A stretch of 64,000 bases of DNA from an uncultured Croceitalea sp. (GCA_947495075.1 CANLXH010000002.1:62001-126000), one strand, 5' to 3'. Shown: positions 44,784-54,738, counted from the stretch's first letter. Numbers and translations: made by a program. The notes: a model not told the origin generated them from the sequence alone.

Positions 44784-45338
44784 TTACCTTTCTTCCAATT
44801 GCTGAAATATTTCTCTAAGCTCTTTTAATGCCCTATGTGCCTTAACTTTTGCTGCTCCTTCACTACAACCTAAAACTTCGCCTATATCACTAAATTTCAT
44901 CTCCTTAAACTTGCTTAATACTAAAACTTCTCGCTTTTCTGGCTCCATCTTACGCATTGCAATTTTTAAAATGGCTATAGTATCTTTTTGCATTACATTA
45001 GATTCGACATCATTACCATCATCCAACTTATAAGCCACTGAATCTAAATTATAATTCTTATCCTGAGCTTTATTCTTTTTAAAATGGTCATAATTCACGT
45101 TCCTAGCAGTTTTAAACATCCAAGCTATAAAAGAGCCTTCCCCTGTATACGTGTGTTTATATTTTAACAGTCTTATAAACACATTTTGCACTAAATCCTC
45201 ACTCAGAGCTGCATCTGAATTCATATTATAAAAGAAGCCGAATAATCTTTTCTTATGCCTTTCATACAGCAATCCCAGCTTCTGAATATCTCCAGATCTT
45301 ACTTGTAGCATTAATGCGTTGTCGGTTAGTCCCTGCAT
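44784..45338 (-). CDS. ECF-type RNA polymerase sigma-70 factor
   Basis: A 184-residue sigma factor. Region 2: RHKKRLFGFFYNMNSDAALSEDLVQNVFIRLLKYKHTY and FIAWMFKTARNVNYDHFKK. Region 4: PEKREVLVLSKFKEMKFSDIGEVLGCSEGAAKVKAHRALKELR. It is first in an operon with the HEAT anti-sigma and two DUF4097 proteins, so it probably controls their expression. It is not close to the SusCD sigma factor in sequence and belongs to a different module. Confidence 0.95.
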   Translation of the reverse strand: MQGLTDNALMLQVRSGDIQKLGLLYERHKKRLFGFFYNMNSDAALSEDLVQNVFIRLLKYKHTYTGEGSFIAWMFKTARNVNYDHFKKNKAQDKNYNLDSVAYKLDDGNDVESNVMQKDTIAILKIAMRKMEPEKREVLVLSKFKEMKFSDIGEVLGCSEGAAKVKAHRALKELREIFQQLEER

Positions 45339-45498
45339 TACGGTTTTTAGGTTTTCAAAAGGGTAAACTGCCTTTTTTGATAAAGGTTACAGAAAACTAT
45401 GATTTTTATTCCCAATTATCATAAATTCCTTGTTATTCAATTCTATACATCAAAAATTATTTTGATTATTTTTGTTCGGATTTCAAAAAAAGCAGTAG

Positions 45499-46206
45499 AT
45501 GCAGTACAAAAGAATTCTTTTAAAATTAAGTGGCGAAGCCTTAATGGGTGACCAACAATACGGAATTGACCCAAAAAGAATTGCTGAATATGCAGAAGAC
45601 ATTAAAGCTGTAATGAAAAAAGGCGTAGAACTTGCCATTGTAATTGGTGGAGGAAATATTTTTAGAGGTTTAGCTGGTGCAAGTCAAGGTATGGATCGTG
45701 TACAAGGAGACCACATGGGTATGCTAGCAACTGTAATAAATAGTTTAGCCTTACAAAGCGCTTTAGAAATTCAAGGAGTAGAAACGAGAGTCCAAACTGC
45801 CATTAAAATTAATGAAGTAGCCGAACCTTTTATAAGAAGAAGGGCAATGCGACACTTAGAAAAAGGGCGAGTGGTTATTTTTGGAGGAGGTACAGGAAAC
45901 CCATATTTTACAACCGATTCGGCTGCCGTTTTAAGGGCTATTGAGATAAAAGCCGATGTGATTTTAAAAGGCACTAGAGTCGATGGAATCTATACCTCTG
46001 ACCCAGAAAAAGATAAAACTGCAACAAAATTCGATAATCTATCATTTAAAGAAGTACTTAGTAAAGGTCTTAAAGTAATGGACACAACAGCTTTTACTTT
46101 AAGTCAAGAAAATGAGCTTCCAATAGTAGTTTTTGATATGAACACCAGAGGAAACCTTATGAAAATTGTTTCTGGAGAAAGTATTGGAACTCTTGTAAAT
46201 GTGTAG
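45499..46206 (+). CDS. pyrH: UMP kinase
   Basis: A 235-residue amino acid kinase-family enzyme that makes UDP from UMP. Signatures are [44 protein letters not shown], and [21 protein letters not shown]. It is followed by frr with 40 bases between, as in most bacteria. A -7 box (TATTTTTG, 45467-45474) lies 24 bases before the start, without a clear -33 box. Confidence 0.98.
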   Translation: MQYKRILLKLSGEALMGDQQYGIDPKRIAEYAEDIKAVMKKGVELAIVIGGGNIFRGLAGASQGMDRVQGDHMGMLATVINSLALQSALEIQGVETRVQTAIKINEVAEPFIRRRAMRHLEKGRVVIFGGGTGNPYFTTDSAAVLRAIEIKADVILKGTRVDGIYTSDPEKDKTATKFDNLSFKEVLSKGLKVMDTTAFTLSQENELPIVVFDMNTRGNLMKIVSGESIGTLVNV

Positions 46207-46246
46207 TACTGGCATAATTATTGACCTGTGATTAAAAAATAATAAT

Positions 46247-46801
46247 ATGAACGAAGAGATAACTTTTATATTAGACGCTGCAAAGGAAAGTATGGATGGA
46301 GCAATGGCTCATCTTGAAAAAGCATTTATAAAAATAAGAGCTGGTAAAGCCAGTCCAGTAATGCTTTCAACTGTAATGGTTGATTATTACGGTTCTCCTA
46401 CTCCACTATCTCAAGTCGCAAATGTAAACACACCAGATGCAAGAACTATCTCTGTTCAGCCTTGGGAGAAAAGCATGATTCAACCTATCGAAACAGCCAT
46501 AACAAATTCTAATTTAGGTTTTAATCCAATGAACAATGGGGAAATGGTAATTATCAATGTTCCACCATTAACAGAAGAACGTAGAATACAATTGGTAAAG
46601 CAAGCAAAGGCAGAAGCAGAAGATGCTAAAGTGAGTATTCGTAATTCTAGACAAGATGCCAATAAAGAGCTTAAAAAATTAGATGCTTCAGAAGACCTCT
46701 TATCTAACGCAGAAGTAGATGTCCAATCATTAACTGACAACTACAGTAAAAAAGTAGATGCTATTCTTGAAGTGAAAGAGGTTGAAATAATGAAGGTCTA
46801 A
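46247..46801 (+). CDS. frr: Ribosome recycling factor
   Basis: A 184-residue tRNA-shaped factor that splits post-termination ribosomes with EF-G. IRAGKASPVMLSTVMVDYYGSPTPLSQVANV and the long helical region RIQLVKQAKAEAEDAKVSIRN are diagnostic. The length is typical. Confidence 0.98.
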   Translation: MNEEITFILDAAKESMDGAMAHLEKAFIKIRAGKASPVMLSTVMVDYYGSPTPLSQVANVNTPDARTISVQPWEKSMIQPIETAITNSNLGFNPMNNGEMVIINVPPLTEERRIQLVKQAKAEAEDAKVSIRNSRQDANKELKKLDASEDLLSNAEVDVQSLTDNYSKKVDAILEVKEVEIMKV

Positions 46802-46878
46802 TTTAACCCTCATATACTATATTTATTCCCTAGGTACACTACTAATGATTTTCTACCTTTGCCACCAATAAAAATGGA

Positions 46879-49275
46879 ATGGTAAATAAGCTTTTTCAAG
46901 GATTTTGGGCAGTTCTTGCACGTATTATTCTTCGCAATAGAATATTAATTCTAATAGCCATTATAGCTGCAACCGTTTTTATGGGGCTTCAATGGAAAAA
47001 CATGCGTTTTTCAAATACCGAAGCAAATATTCTACCCGATGATCATCCAGAAACTGTTCAATATGAAGCTTTTGTAGAATTATTTGGACAAGAAGACAAT
47101 GCGATAGTCTTGGCAATAAAAGATAGTTTACTATTTACACCAGATAACTTCAATCGCTGGAATAAACTAAGTAAGCAATTTGAAGCTATTCCTGAGACAG
47201 ATTTTGTAATTTCTACAGAAAACCTAAAGGAGCTTGTTAAGGATAACGAAAAGCAAGAATTCTTTCTCAAACCACTTGTGAGTGCTCCATCAAAGACTAC
47301 AGAAGAAGTAACAAAAATAAAAGAACATCTCTTTAATGATTTGCCTTTTTATGAAAACTTACTTTTTAATAAAGAAAGTGGTTCTGTTAGAATGGTTGTG
47401 TATATGGATAAGGACATTCTTAACGAACCTGTTAGAAATGAATATATCTTAAACGATTTAGAAAGCCTTGTCAATGATTTTGAAAAAGAAACAGGCTTAG
47501 ATGTTAGGGTTTCAGGAATGCCATATATCCGGACTTGGAATTCCAAAATTATTATTGATGAGATAGGTGTTTTTATTCTTGGAGCCTTATTAGTTACTTC
47601 AATTATATTTTTCTTTTTCTTTAGAAGTTTTAGAGCAACATTTATCTCCATGTTTGTTGTAATTATAGGTGTAATGTGGGCGTTCGGGATTTTAGGATTG
47701 TTTAAATATGAAATCACCATTCTTACCGCATTAATCCCCCCACTAATTATTGTAATTGGGATTCCAAACTGTATTTTCCTAATCAATAAATACCAACAAG
47801 AAGTAAAAAAACACGGCAACCAAGCATTATCATTACAACGCGTAATTTCCAAAATTGGGAATGCCACTTTAATGACCAATGTTACTACCGCTTCTGGTTT
47901 TGCAACTTTTATAATTTTAGATAGCGATTTACTTAAAGAATTTGGAATAGTTGCATCCATAAATATTCTATGCATTTTTATGCTATCCCTATTAATTATA
48001 CCTATTCTTTATAGCTTTATGCCTTTGCCAAAAACCAAGCATTTAAAACACTTAAATAAAAAGTGGATTGATATGTTTGTGAATTGGATGGAACGTATTG
48101 TTAGGAATCATAGAATAGCCGTTTATATCACCTTTGTAATTGTATTGATTCTAAGTATTGTTGGGATTTATCAAATTGAAATTACTGGAAGCCGAATAGA
48201 AGATTTACCTAAGAACACCAAATTTGTAAAAGACGTTCGGTTCTTTGAAGAGGAGTTTGATGGTATCATGCCCGTTGAAGTAGTTGTAGACACTAAACAA
48301 AAAAATGGTATCCTAAAGCCAGCTACACTCCGTAGAATGGACCAATTAGCAACAGAAATTAGTGATACTCCAGAACTTTCTAAATCTGTTTCTGTAGTAA
48401 ACTTAGTCAAGTACTCCAAACAGGCTTTTTACAACGGAATTCCTAAATATTATCAATTACCAACATCTCAAGAGAATACTTTTATCATGGATGTGGCAAG
48501 AAAATCTGCTGATAATGGAAACCTCTTGGAGAGTTTTGTAGATAGCACAGGGCAAACTGCAAGAATGACCACTTTTATGCGTGATGTAAAGACAGAACGT
48601 ATGGAAGAAATTGAACAAGATTTAATTAAATCTATTGCAAAAATATTCCCAACAGAACGCTACAATGTCTTTATCACTGGTAAAGCGCTCCTCTTTCTAA
48701 AAGGAACAAAATATCTAGTTAAGAATTTATTATTGTCATTAGCTCTTGCTATAGGACTAATTTCACTATTCATGGCTTATCTATTTCGTTCTTTTAGAAT
48801 GATTTTAATTTCTTTGGTTCCCAATCTATTACCATTGGTCATTACCGCTGGTTTAATGGGTTACATTGGTGTACCTATAAAGCCTTCGACTATTCTTGTT
48901 TTTAGTATTGCTTTTGGTATCTCTGTAGACGATACTATTCACTTTTTAGCAAAGTACCGTCAAGAGCTTATTGTCAATAAATGGCAAATCAAAAAATCGG
49001 TTTATGGAGCGCTGCGTGAAACTGGCGTAAGTATGTTCTATACCTCTATTGTTTTGTTCTTTGGCTTTTCAGTATTTACTGTTTCAAGTTTTGGAGGCAC
49101 CAAAGCATTAGGGGGATTAGTTTCCGCAACATTACTTTTTGCGATGTTATCTAATTTAATATTACTTCCTTCCCTTTTACTATCCTTAGAAAAGAGTATT
49201 GCTAATAAAAAAGTATTTAAAAAACCACAGATTGATATTTTGCCAAAAGAAGATGAAAATACTAAAAGGAAATAG
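46879..49275 (+). CDS. MMPL/RND family exporter
   Basis: A 798-residue transporter made of two halves. Each has one N-terminal helix, a large periplasmic loop and about five helices. The first half has FFFRSFRATFISMFVVIIGVMWAFGILG, and the second has LFRSFRMILISLVPNLLPLVITAGLMGYIG and FGISVDDTIHFLAKYRQE with the acidic pair expected for proton coupling. Such proteins export lipids or hopanoid-like molecules, but the substrate here is unknown. It follows frr by 77 bases; TACCTTTG at 46854-46861 may be its own -7 box. Confidence 0.9.
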   Translation: MVNKLFQGFWAVLARIILRNRILILIAIIAATVFMGLQWKNMRFSNTEANILPDDHPETVQYEAFVELFGQEDNAIVLAIKDSLLFTPDNFNRWNKLSKQFEAIPETDFVISTENLKELVKDNEKQEFFLKPLVSAPSKTTEEVTKIKEHLFNDLPFYENLLFNKESGSVRMVVYMDKDILNEPVRNEYILNDLESLVNDFEKETGLDVRVSGMPYIRTWNSKIIIDEIGVFILGALLVTSIIFFFFFRSFRATFISMFVVIIGVMWAFGILGLFKYEITILTALIPPLIIVIGIPNCIFLINKYQQEVKKHGNQALSLQRVISKIGNATLMTNVTTASGFATFIILDSDLLKEFGIVASINILCIFMLSLLIIPILYSFMPLPKTKHLKHLNKKWIDMFVNWMERIVRNHRIAVYITFVIVLILSIVGIYQIEITGSRIEDLPKNTKFVKDVRFFEEEFDGIMPVEVVVDTKQKNGILKPATLRRMDQLATEISDTPELSKSVSVVNLVKYSKQAFYNGIPKYYQLPTSQENTFIMDVARKSADNGNLLESFVDSTGQTARMTTFMRDVKTERMEEIEQDLIKSIAKIFPTERYNVFITGKALLFLKGTKYLVKNLLLSLALAIGLISLFMAYLFRSFRMILISLVPNLLPLVITAGLMGYIGVPIKPSTILVFSIAFGISVDDTIHFLAKYRQELIVNKWQIKKSVYGALRETGVSMFYTSIVLFFGFSVFTVSSFGGTKALGGLVSATLLFAMLSNLILLPSLLLSLEKSIANKKVFKKPQIDILPKEDENTKRK

Positions 49276-49341
49276 CAATTTCTAACTTCTCTTTCTTTAT
49301 TCAAAAACCTATCTTTGAAATCTAATTTTATAGCCTAGAAA

Positions 49342-50775
49342 ATGAAACTTACTTCTGTCAAAGAATTACTTGCTACGTCACCTACTTCGCAACTGGTAGA
49401 AATTAACGGATGGGTAAAGGCTTTTAGAAGCAATAGATTTATTGCCTTAAATGATGGTTCCACTATTAATAATATTCAATGTGTTGTAGACTTTGAAAAA
49501 TTTGATGAAGCACTTATAAAAAACATATCTACTGGTGCTGCGATTAAAGTAGCAGGGGAATTGGTAGAAAGTCAAGGCAAAGGTCAAAAAGTAGAAATAC
49601 AGGTTTCAGAATTGAGCATACATGGTACTGCAGATGCTGACAGCTATCCAATACAACCAAAAAAACATTCGCTTGAATTTTTGCGTGAAAAAGCACATTT
49701 AAGAGTTAGAACTAACACTTTTTCTGCAGTTATGCGTGTTCGTTCTGCTTTATCGTATGCTGTTCACACTTATTTTCAACAAAACGGATTCTACTATTTT
49801 CATGCACCTATAGTAACTGGATCGGATGCAGAAGGAGCTGGAGAAATGTTTAGAGTTACTACTTTAGATGCTAAAAATCCTCCATTAGATGAATCTGGCG
49901 AAGTAAATTATAAAGAAGACTTTTTTGCAAAAGAAACAAACTTAACAGTTTCTGGACAATTAGAGGCTGAAGCTTATGCAATGGGTCTTGGTAAAGTATA
50001 CACTTTTGGTCCAACTTTTAGAGCGGAGAATTCAAACACCTCGCGTCATTTGGCTGAATTTTGGATGATAGAACCAGAAATGGCTTTTTATGATTTAGAC
50101 ATGAATATGGATTTGGCTGAAGACTTTATAAAGTGGGTCATCAACTATGTTTTAGAAAATTGTCAAGACGATTTAAAATTCCTTGAACGACGTTTATTAG
50201 ATGAAGAAAAATCAAAGCCACAAGCTGAGCGTAGTGAAATGGCTCTCATAGAAAAATTAAAGTTTGTTGTTGATAATAACTTTAAGAGGGTATCATATAC
50301 CGAAGCCATTGAAATATTAAGAAATTCTAAGCCCAATAAAAAGAAAAAATTTGAATACCTTATTAATGAATGGGGTGCAGATTTACAGAGTGAGCACGAA
50401 CGCTTCTTGGTGGAAAAACATTTTAAATGTCCGGTTATACTGTTTGATTATCCAGCAAAAATCAAGGCATTTTACATGCGTTTAAATGAAGATGAAAAAA
50501 CAGTTCGCGCCATGGATGTACTTTTTCCAGGAATTGGAGAAATTGTCGGTGGTTCTCAAAGAGAAGAACGTCTTGAAGTACTTCAACAAAAAATGGACGA
50601 TTTAAATATTGAAGAAGAAGAACTTTGGTGGTATTTGGATTTACGCAAGTTTGGAACCGCTGTCCACAGCGGTTTTGGTTTAGGTTTTGAAAGGTTAGTC
50701 CAATTTTCTACAGGAATGGGTAACATAAGAGATGTAATTCCATTCCCAAGAACACCACAGAACGCATCTTTTTAA
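49342..50775 (+). CDS. asnS: Asparaginyl-tRNA synthetase
   Basis: A 477-residue class IIb synthetase. The N-terminal OB-fold (VEINGWVKAFRSNRFIALNDGSTINNIQCVV) is followed by FRAENSNTSRHLAEFWMIEPEMAF (motif 2) and GFGLGFERLVQFSTGMGNIRDVIPFPRTPQ (motif 3). HAPIVTGSDAEGAGEMF is typical of AsnRS. A -7 box (TATCTTTG, 49310-49317) precedes it. Confidence 0.98.
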   Translation: MKLTSVKELLATSPTSQLVEINGWVKAFRSNRFIALNDGSTINNIQCVVDFEKFDEALIKNISTGAAIKVAGELVESQGKGQKVEIQVSELSIHGTADADSYPIQPKKHSLEFLREKAHLRVRTNTFSAVMRVRSALSYAVHTYFQQNGFYYFHAPIVTGSDAEGAGEMFRVTTLDAKNPPLDESGEVNYKEDFFAKETNLTVSGQLEAEAYAMGLGKVYTFGPTFRAENSNTSRHLAEFWMIEPEMAFYDLDMNMDLAEDFIKWVINYVLENCQDDLKFLERRLLDEEKSKPQAERSEMALIEKLKFVVDNNFKRVSYTEAIEILRNSKPNKKKKFEYLINEWGADLQSEHERFLVEKHFKCPVILFDYPAKIKAFYMRLNEDEKTVRAMDVLFPGIGEIVGGSQREERLEVLQQKMDDLNIEEEELWWYLDLRKFGTAVHSGFGLGFERLVQFSTGMGNIRDVIPFPRTPQNASF

Positions 50776-50813
50776 ATTGAATTCTTTAACTTTATAAGTA
50801 AGGAATATTTTAT

Positions 50814-52271
50814 ATGCTCAAACAACATTTACAGTTTAAGCTTTCGCAGAAACTATCGCCTCAACAGATTCAATTGATGAAGTTGATTCAATTGCCCACA
50901 CAAGCATTTGAACAACGATTAAAACAAGAGCTAGAGGAGAATCCAGCTTTAGAAAGCGGAAAAGCTGAAAATGAAAATTTAGAGGATAATTATGATGATA
51001 CTTTTGATGATTCCACAGATAGTGAATCAATAAATGCAGAAGACATAAATATAGATGACTATCTGAGTGATGATGAAATTCCTGAATATCGTACTCAAAC
51101 TAGTAATTATAGTGCCGATGATGATGAAAAAAGTATTCCTTACGCTGCAGGGACTTCATTTAATCAATATTTAATAAGTCAATTAAATACTGTCTATTTA
51201 TCCGATGAAGAATGGACAATTGCAGAATTCCTTGTTGGTAGTGTCGATGAGAGTGGCTACATAAGAAGGCCACTTTCAGATATTATGGATGATTTAGCTT
51301 TTACTCAAAACATCTATACAGATGAAAACACAATTGAAAAGGTCTTAAAAATAGTTCAGGAATTAGATCCTCCTGGAGTTGCTGCTAGAACTTTAGATGA
51401 GTGTTTAATTATTCAATTAAAAAGAAAAGAGCCTACACCATCTGTTGAATTGGCTACAAATATTCTAGAAAGATCTTTTGAACAATTCACGAAAAAACAT
51501 TACAAAAAACTTATTGCTAAATATGATGTAACTGAGGAGCAACTTAAAGATGCAATTGGAGAAATTGAAAAACTAAACCCAAAACCAGGCGGATCATATT
51601 CAGGTAATAATAGAATGGTAGAACACGTTGTTCCTGACTTTTCTATTAAAATTATTGATGGCGAATTAGAACTAACTCTTAATGGTCGTAACGCTCCAGA
51701 ATTGCATGTTTCTAAGGATTACAATAATATGCTACAAGGGTATAAGGATTCTAAAGAAAAATCAAAATCGCAAAAAGATACGGTTCTCTTTATAAAGCAA
51801 AAATTAGATGCAGCAAAGTGGTTTATTGATGCCATAAAACAGCGGCAACAGACGTTGTTTATAACCATGAATACTATTATGGAGTATCAAAAAGAGTACT
51901 TTTTAACGGGTGATGAGCGCAAGTTAAGGCCAATGATTTTAAAGGATATTGCGGATCAAATTCACATGGATGTATCTACAGTATCTAGAGTTGCCAATAG
52001 CAAGTATGTTGATACACCATATGGCACAAAACTAATTAAGGAATTCTTTTCTGAATCTATGAAAAATGAACAAGGAGAAGATGTTTCCACTAGAGAAATA
52101 AAAAAGATACTAGAAACTGTTATAGGTGAAGAAGAAAAAAAGAAGCCATTAACTGATGATAAACTAGCAAAAATCTTAAAAGAAAAAGGCTATCCAATCG
52201 CTAGAAGAACAGTAGCTAAATACAGAGAACAGCTAGGAATACCTGTAGCTAGACTTAGAAAACAGATTTAA
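50814..52271 (+). CDS. rpoN: RNA polymerase sigma-54 factor
   Basis: A 485-residue alternative sigma factor that needs AAA+ activators. Region I is glutamine-rich (LKQHLQFKLSQKLSPQQIQLMKLIQLP). An acidic stretch follows, then the core-binding domain (LDPPGVAARTLDECL), a helix-turn-helix (MDVSTVSRVANSKYVDTPYGT) and the RpoN box (ARRTVAKYREQLGIP). No enhancer-binding protein is encoded in the window. Its stop overlaps the next start by one base. Confidence 0.98.
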   Translation: MLKQHLQFKLSQKLSPQQIQLMKLIQLPTQAFEQRLKQELEENPALESGKAENENLEDNYDDTFDDSTDSESINAEDINIDDYLSDDEIPEYRTQTSNYSADDDEKSIPYAAGTSFNQYLISQLNTVYLSDEEWTIAEFLVGSVDESGYIRRPLSDIMDDLAFTQNIYTDENTIEKVLKIVQELDPPGVAARTLDECLIIQLKRKEPTPSVELATNILERSFEQFTKKHYKKLIAKYDVTEEQLKDAIGEIEKLNPKPGGSYSGNNRMVEHVVPDFSIKIIDGELELTLNGRNAPELHVSKDYNNMLQGYKDSKEKSKSQKDTVLFIKQKLDAAKWFIDAIKQRQQTLFITMNTIMEYQKEYFLTGDERKLRPMILKDIADQIHMDVSTVSRVANSKYVDTPYGTKLIKEFFSESMKNEQGEDVSTREIKKILETVIGEEEKKKPLTDDKLAKILKEKGYPIARRTVAKYREQLGIPVARLRKQI

Positions 52272-52873
52272 TGCGTGCTTTTCTACGTATAGTCTCATAC
52301 GTTTTCCACCCCCTTTTTATCCCTATTGGAGGAACAATAGCTTATTTTGCTCTTGCACCATATAGTTCTTTAGAACAACAAAGTGGGAACATTCTACCAA
52401 TTTTTATTTTAACAGTTGTTATTCCTATCATTTTCTTCTTTATTTTAAAGAACTTAAAGCTCATCACTTCAATTTTTGCACCATCTATTCAAGAACGTAA
52501 ATATCCAATATACATTAGTATAGGTTTATACTTAATGATTCTTTACAAAGTAATTCCGCAGAACTATATTAACGAAGTGTATTATTTCTTTGTTGGCCTA
52601 CTAACAGCTACCATGGCTGTTTTGGTATTGTTGTTTTTAAAATTTAAAACAAGTATTCACTTACTGGGGATGGGGAGCTTATTATTATTTCTAATTGGGT
52701 TAAGTATTCATTTTGAAATTAATATTACCCTAGCTATTGGTGCATTTTCTCTCTTTAGTGGTCTAGTAGCCACATCTAGACTTTATTTAAAAGCACATAA
52801 TGTACCTGAACTAGTAATTGGCTTTATAATAGGTGCTTGTTCTCAACTATTTTTGTTCAAGTTTTGGCTATAG
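52271..52873 (+). CDS. PAP2-like membrane protein, degenerate active site
   Basis: A 200-residue protein with about six membrane helices. Three segments echo the PAP2 lipid phosphatase motifs: QERKYP at about 76-81, TSIHLLGMG (in place of PSGH) and SRLYLKAHNVPELVIG (the SRx5HxxxD motif, with Glu for Asp). The order and spacing fit, but the weak second motif leaves activity uncertain. It starts on the last base of rpoN, so it is coupled to it. Similar proteins are often called only hypothetical in this family. Confidence 0.6.
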   Translation: MRAFLRIVSYVFHPLFIPIGGTIAYFALAPYSSLEQQSGNILPIFILTVVIPIIFFFILKNLKLITSIFAPSIQERKYPIYISIGLYLMILYKVIPQNYINEVYYFFVGLLTATMAVLVLLFLKFKTSIHLLGMGSLLLFLIGLSIHFEINITLAIGAFSLFSGLVATSRLYLKAHNVPELVIGFIIGACSQLFLFKFWL

Positions 52874-53572
52874 AATGTAGAAAATAACCCCTATTCTTAA
52901 AGGCTGTATTTCAATTACTCCATTATCCAGGGAGGCTCCATTTTCTAATAATGGATTTAAACTATAGTACAAGTGCACATTCCACGTATTGTATCCAAAA
53001 TTTAAGGTTAACCCATATTGCCATTGTGAAATATCATTATTTTGAAAGCTTAGGTTATTATCTGTGTTCTCTGAAATAAATTTAGATTTCCTAGAAAATA
53101 TGTACGCTGCTTTTACCCCACCATAAATACGCCAAAACTTATAATCAACTTCATTAGATGTTCTCCATCGTAATTCAAAAGGGAATTCAATAGCATGTGT
53201 CTCAAATTTTGTTCTATTAAGACTATCTGCTTCAACTGCTAGCCTATAAGATATATTAGGCTGCGTATTTTCTGCTATAATATTACTGTAGTAAGAATTA
53301 GTTCCATAGCCAATACCTAAACCAAAACCAAAGTTCCGCTTTCTATTTATAGGAATATCTTTAATATAACCTAACTGAATGCCGTAAGATAAGTTTCTTT
53401 GAATAACACCCCTGGGTTTATCAAGTAATACATTATAAGCCAATCCAGCATAAAATTGATCTTCTAAATATTTTGGATCTTCATTTAAAGTAACGCTTGT
53501 ACTATCCTGACTTTGTAAATTAAAAAGCCATAAAAAACAACCTAAAAAGAAAACAAAAGAATAATTCTGCAT
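52868..53572 (-). CDS. PorT-like outer membrane beta-barrel protein
   Basis: A 234-residue protein with a signal peptide ending near NLQSQD. It has alternating aromatic strands such as FYAGLAYNVLL, FGFGLGIGYGTNSYY, FELRWRT and LTLNFGYNTWNVHLYY, and ends in IGVIFYIL, typical of a small barrel. It resembles PorT, which is linked to type IX secretion, but no other secretion gene is nearby, so this is tentative. The frame reaches an ATG at 53611 inside a terminator hairpin; the ATG at 53572 is preferred. Its end overlaps the PAP2-like gene by 6 bases. Confidence 0.6.
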   Translation of the reverse strand: MQNYSFVFFLGCFLWLFNLQSQDSTSVTLNEDPKYLEDQFYAGLAYNVLLDKPRGVIQRNLSYGIQLGYIKDIPINRKRNFGFGLGIGYGTNSYYSNIIAENTQPNISYRLAVEADSLNRTKFETHAIEFPFELRWRTSNEVDYKFWRIYGGVKAAYIFSRKSKFISENTDNNLSFQNNDISQWQYGLTLNFGYNTWNVHLYYSLNPLLENGASLDNGVIEIQPLRIGVIFYIL

Positions 53573-53590
53573 ATACCACAAAATAAAACA

Positions 53591-53621
53591 AAAAACGCCT
53601 TGAATTTTCATTCAAGGCGTT
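53591..53621 (-). terminator. Terminator of the downstream exbD pair
   Basis: On the minus strand AACGCCTTGAAT / ATTCAAGGCGTT form a perfect 12-base stem with a 4-base loop, followed by a T run (53591-53593 and beyond). It is nearly the same as the terminator at 54876-54910. Confidence 0.9.
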
Positions 53622-53646
53622 CTAAACTAAATTTTAGTTCTTTTAC

Positions 53647-54129
53647 TTACTGTAAATTGTTAAAAGCATCACCTTCAAAAGTAGTATAGTTAACTTTTAA
53701 AGCATTTACTTTTCTTAGTTCTTCTTTGATATCTGAAACAATCCCCATATTTACAGTTTTATCAATCTTAAGAGAAATAATAGCCACACTTCTTAGATGC
53801 TCTGGCATCTTTGCTATTTCCGCCAGCACATAAGACCCAATCTCATCTACATGAGCAAATTTTCCATTCAATTGAATTTTAGATTCAACTCCTACGATAC
53901 TTGTATATTGCTTGGTAGGTCGACCAACAATAATTTCAATAACTCTATCGCGTTTATCTAACTTTTCTATTTCATCGGCATTAGGCAAGGTATTTTCAAC
54001 TAAAAGTCTATTATTTTTCATAACTGTTACCGTCATAAAGAAGAATAATAATATAAATACAATGTCTGGAAGTGATGCAGTTGAAATTTCTGGTAGTTTA
54101 CTTTTGTTTTTTCTGTTTAAGTGTAACAT
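53647..54129 (-). CDS. exbD: ExbD/TolR biopolymer transport protein (pair 2, second gene)
   Basis: A 160-residue protein with a short basic cytoplasmic N-terminus, one membrane helix (SLPDIVFILLFFFMTVTVM, with the conserved Asp) and a periplasmic domain. ExbD works with ExbB to pass proton energy to TonB or a similar protein. It closely matches the gene at 54935, including the ending KVNYTTFEGDAFNNLQ. It starts directly after the preceding exbD and is followed by a terminator. Confidence 0.93.
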   Translation of the reverse strand: MLHLNRKNKSKLPEISTASLPDIVFILLFFFMTVTVMKNNRLLVENTLPNADEIEKLDKRDRVIEIIVGRPTKQYTSIVGVESKIQLNGKFAHVDEIGSYVLAEIAKMPEHLRSVAIISLKIDKTVNMGIVSDIKEELRKVNALKVNYTTFEGDAFNNLQ

Positions 54130-54738
54130 TTATTTAGTATTTATTTCTGCTTCAGATAGCTTAAGAGGAAATAAGCTTCTAACTATTTCTATTTTTTCTT
54201 TTAAAACAATCTTCTCTTTATTTAATTGCTTAGAATCATTATATAAAGACATAAGTTCTGTATAAGTACTATTATATAATCGTTTTGCTTCGCGATTACG
54301 TAAGTCATTATATGCTCCGACAAGCTCATTCTGCACTGCTACATACATTCCGTAATTTGCCCTTCTCGTATTTGATAAGGACACAATAGCTTTTTGAGGA
54401 CTATCTGAAGATGTAATATTTCTATCTCCCTTACAATAATCGCAGTGATTCTTACCTTTAGTAATACCTCCGTTATCCAAAAAAGCTATTGTTTTTGTTC
54501 TTAAATCTTTAATATCCAGTAATTCGTTTTCTACTAATAATTCGTTGTTAGAATTAAGACTTACTCTCAATAGATTTTTCTCTTTAATAGTCGATGCCTC
54601 AGATGTTGATGGGAGCATACGATTTAAGCCTGAATCAGTTTCTATGGTAGTAGTAACTAAGAAAAAGATTAGCAATAGAAATGCAATATCGGCCATGGAA
54701 CCAGCATTTACTTCTGGTAGTTCTCTATTTTTTGACAT
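54130..54738 (-). CDS. exbD: ExbD/TolR biopolymer transport protein with CxxC (pair 2, first gene)
   Basis: A 202-residue protein with a membrane helix (SMADIAFLLLIFFLVTTTIETD, proton-relay Asp). The periplasmic part is longer than usual and contains CDYCKG near residue 100. The gene at 55428 has the matching CSYCKG, so the motif is kept. It could form a disulfide or bind metal. The following gene begins on the next base. Confidence 0.93.
   Translation of the reverse strand: MSKNRELPEVNAGSMADIAFLLLIFFLVTTTIETDSGLNRMLPSTSEASTIKEKNLLRVSLNSNNELLVENELLDIKDLRTKTIAFLDNGGITKGKNHCDYCKGDRNITSSDSPQKAIVSLSNTRRANYGMYVAVQNELVGAYNDLRNREAKRLYNSTYTELMSLYNDSKQLNKEKIVLKEKIEIVRSLFPLKLSEAEINTK

Noticed and set aside
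47349-47975. 208-codon open frame on the minus strand
   Set aside because: It is fully antisense to the MMPL exporter and shows no domain or start signal.
53573-53611. Upstream start for the PorT-like gene
   Set aside because: That ATG sits within the stem-loop of the exbD terminator; the ATG at 53572 follows it and opens the signal peptide.
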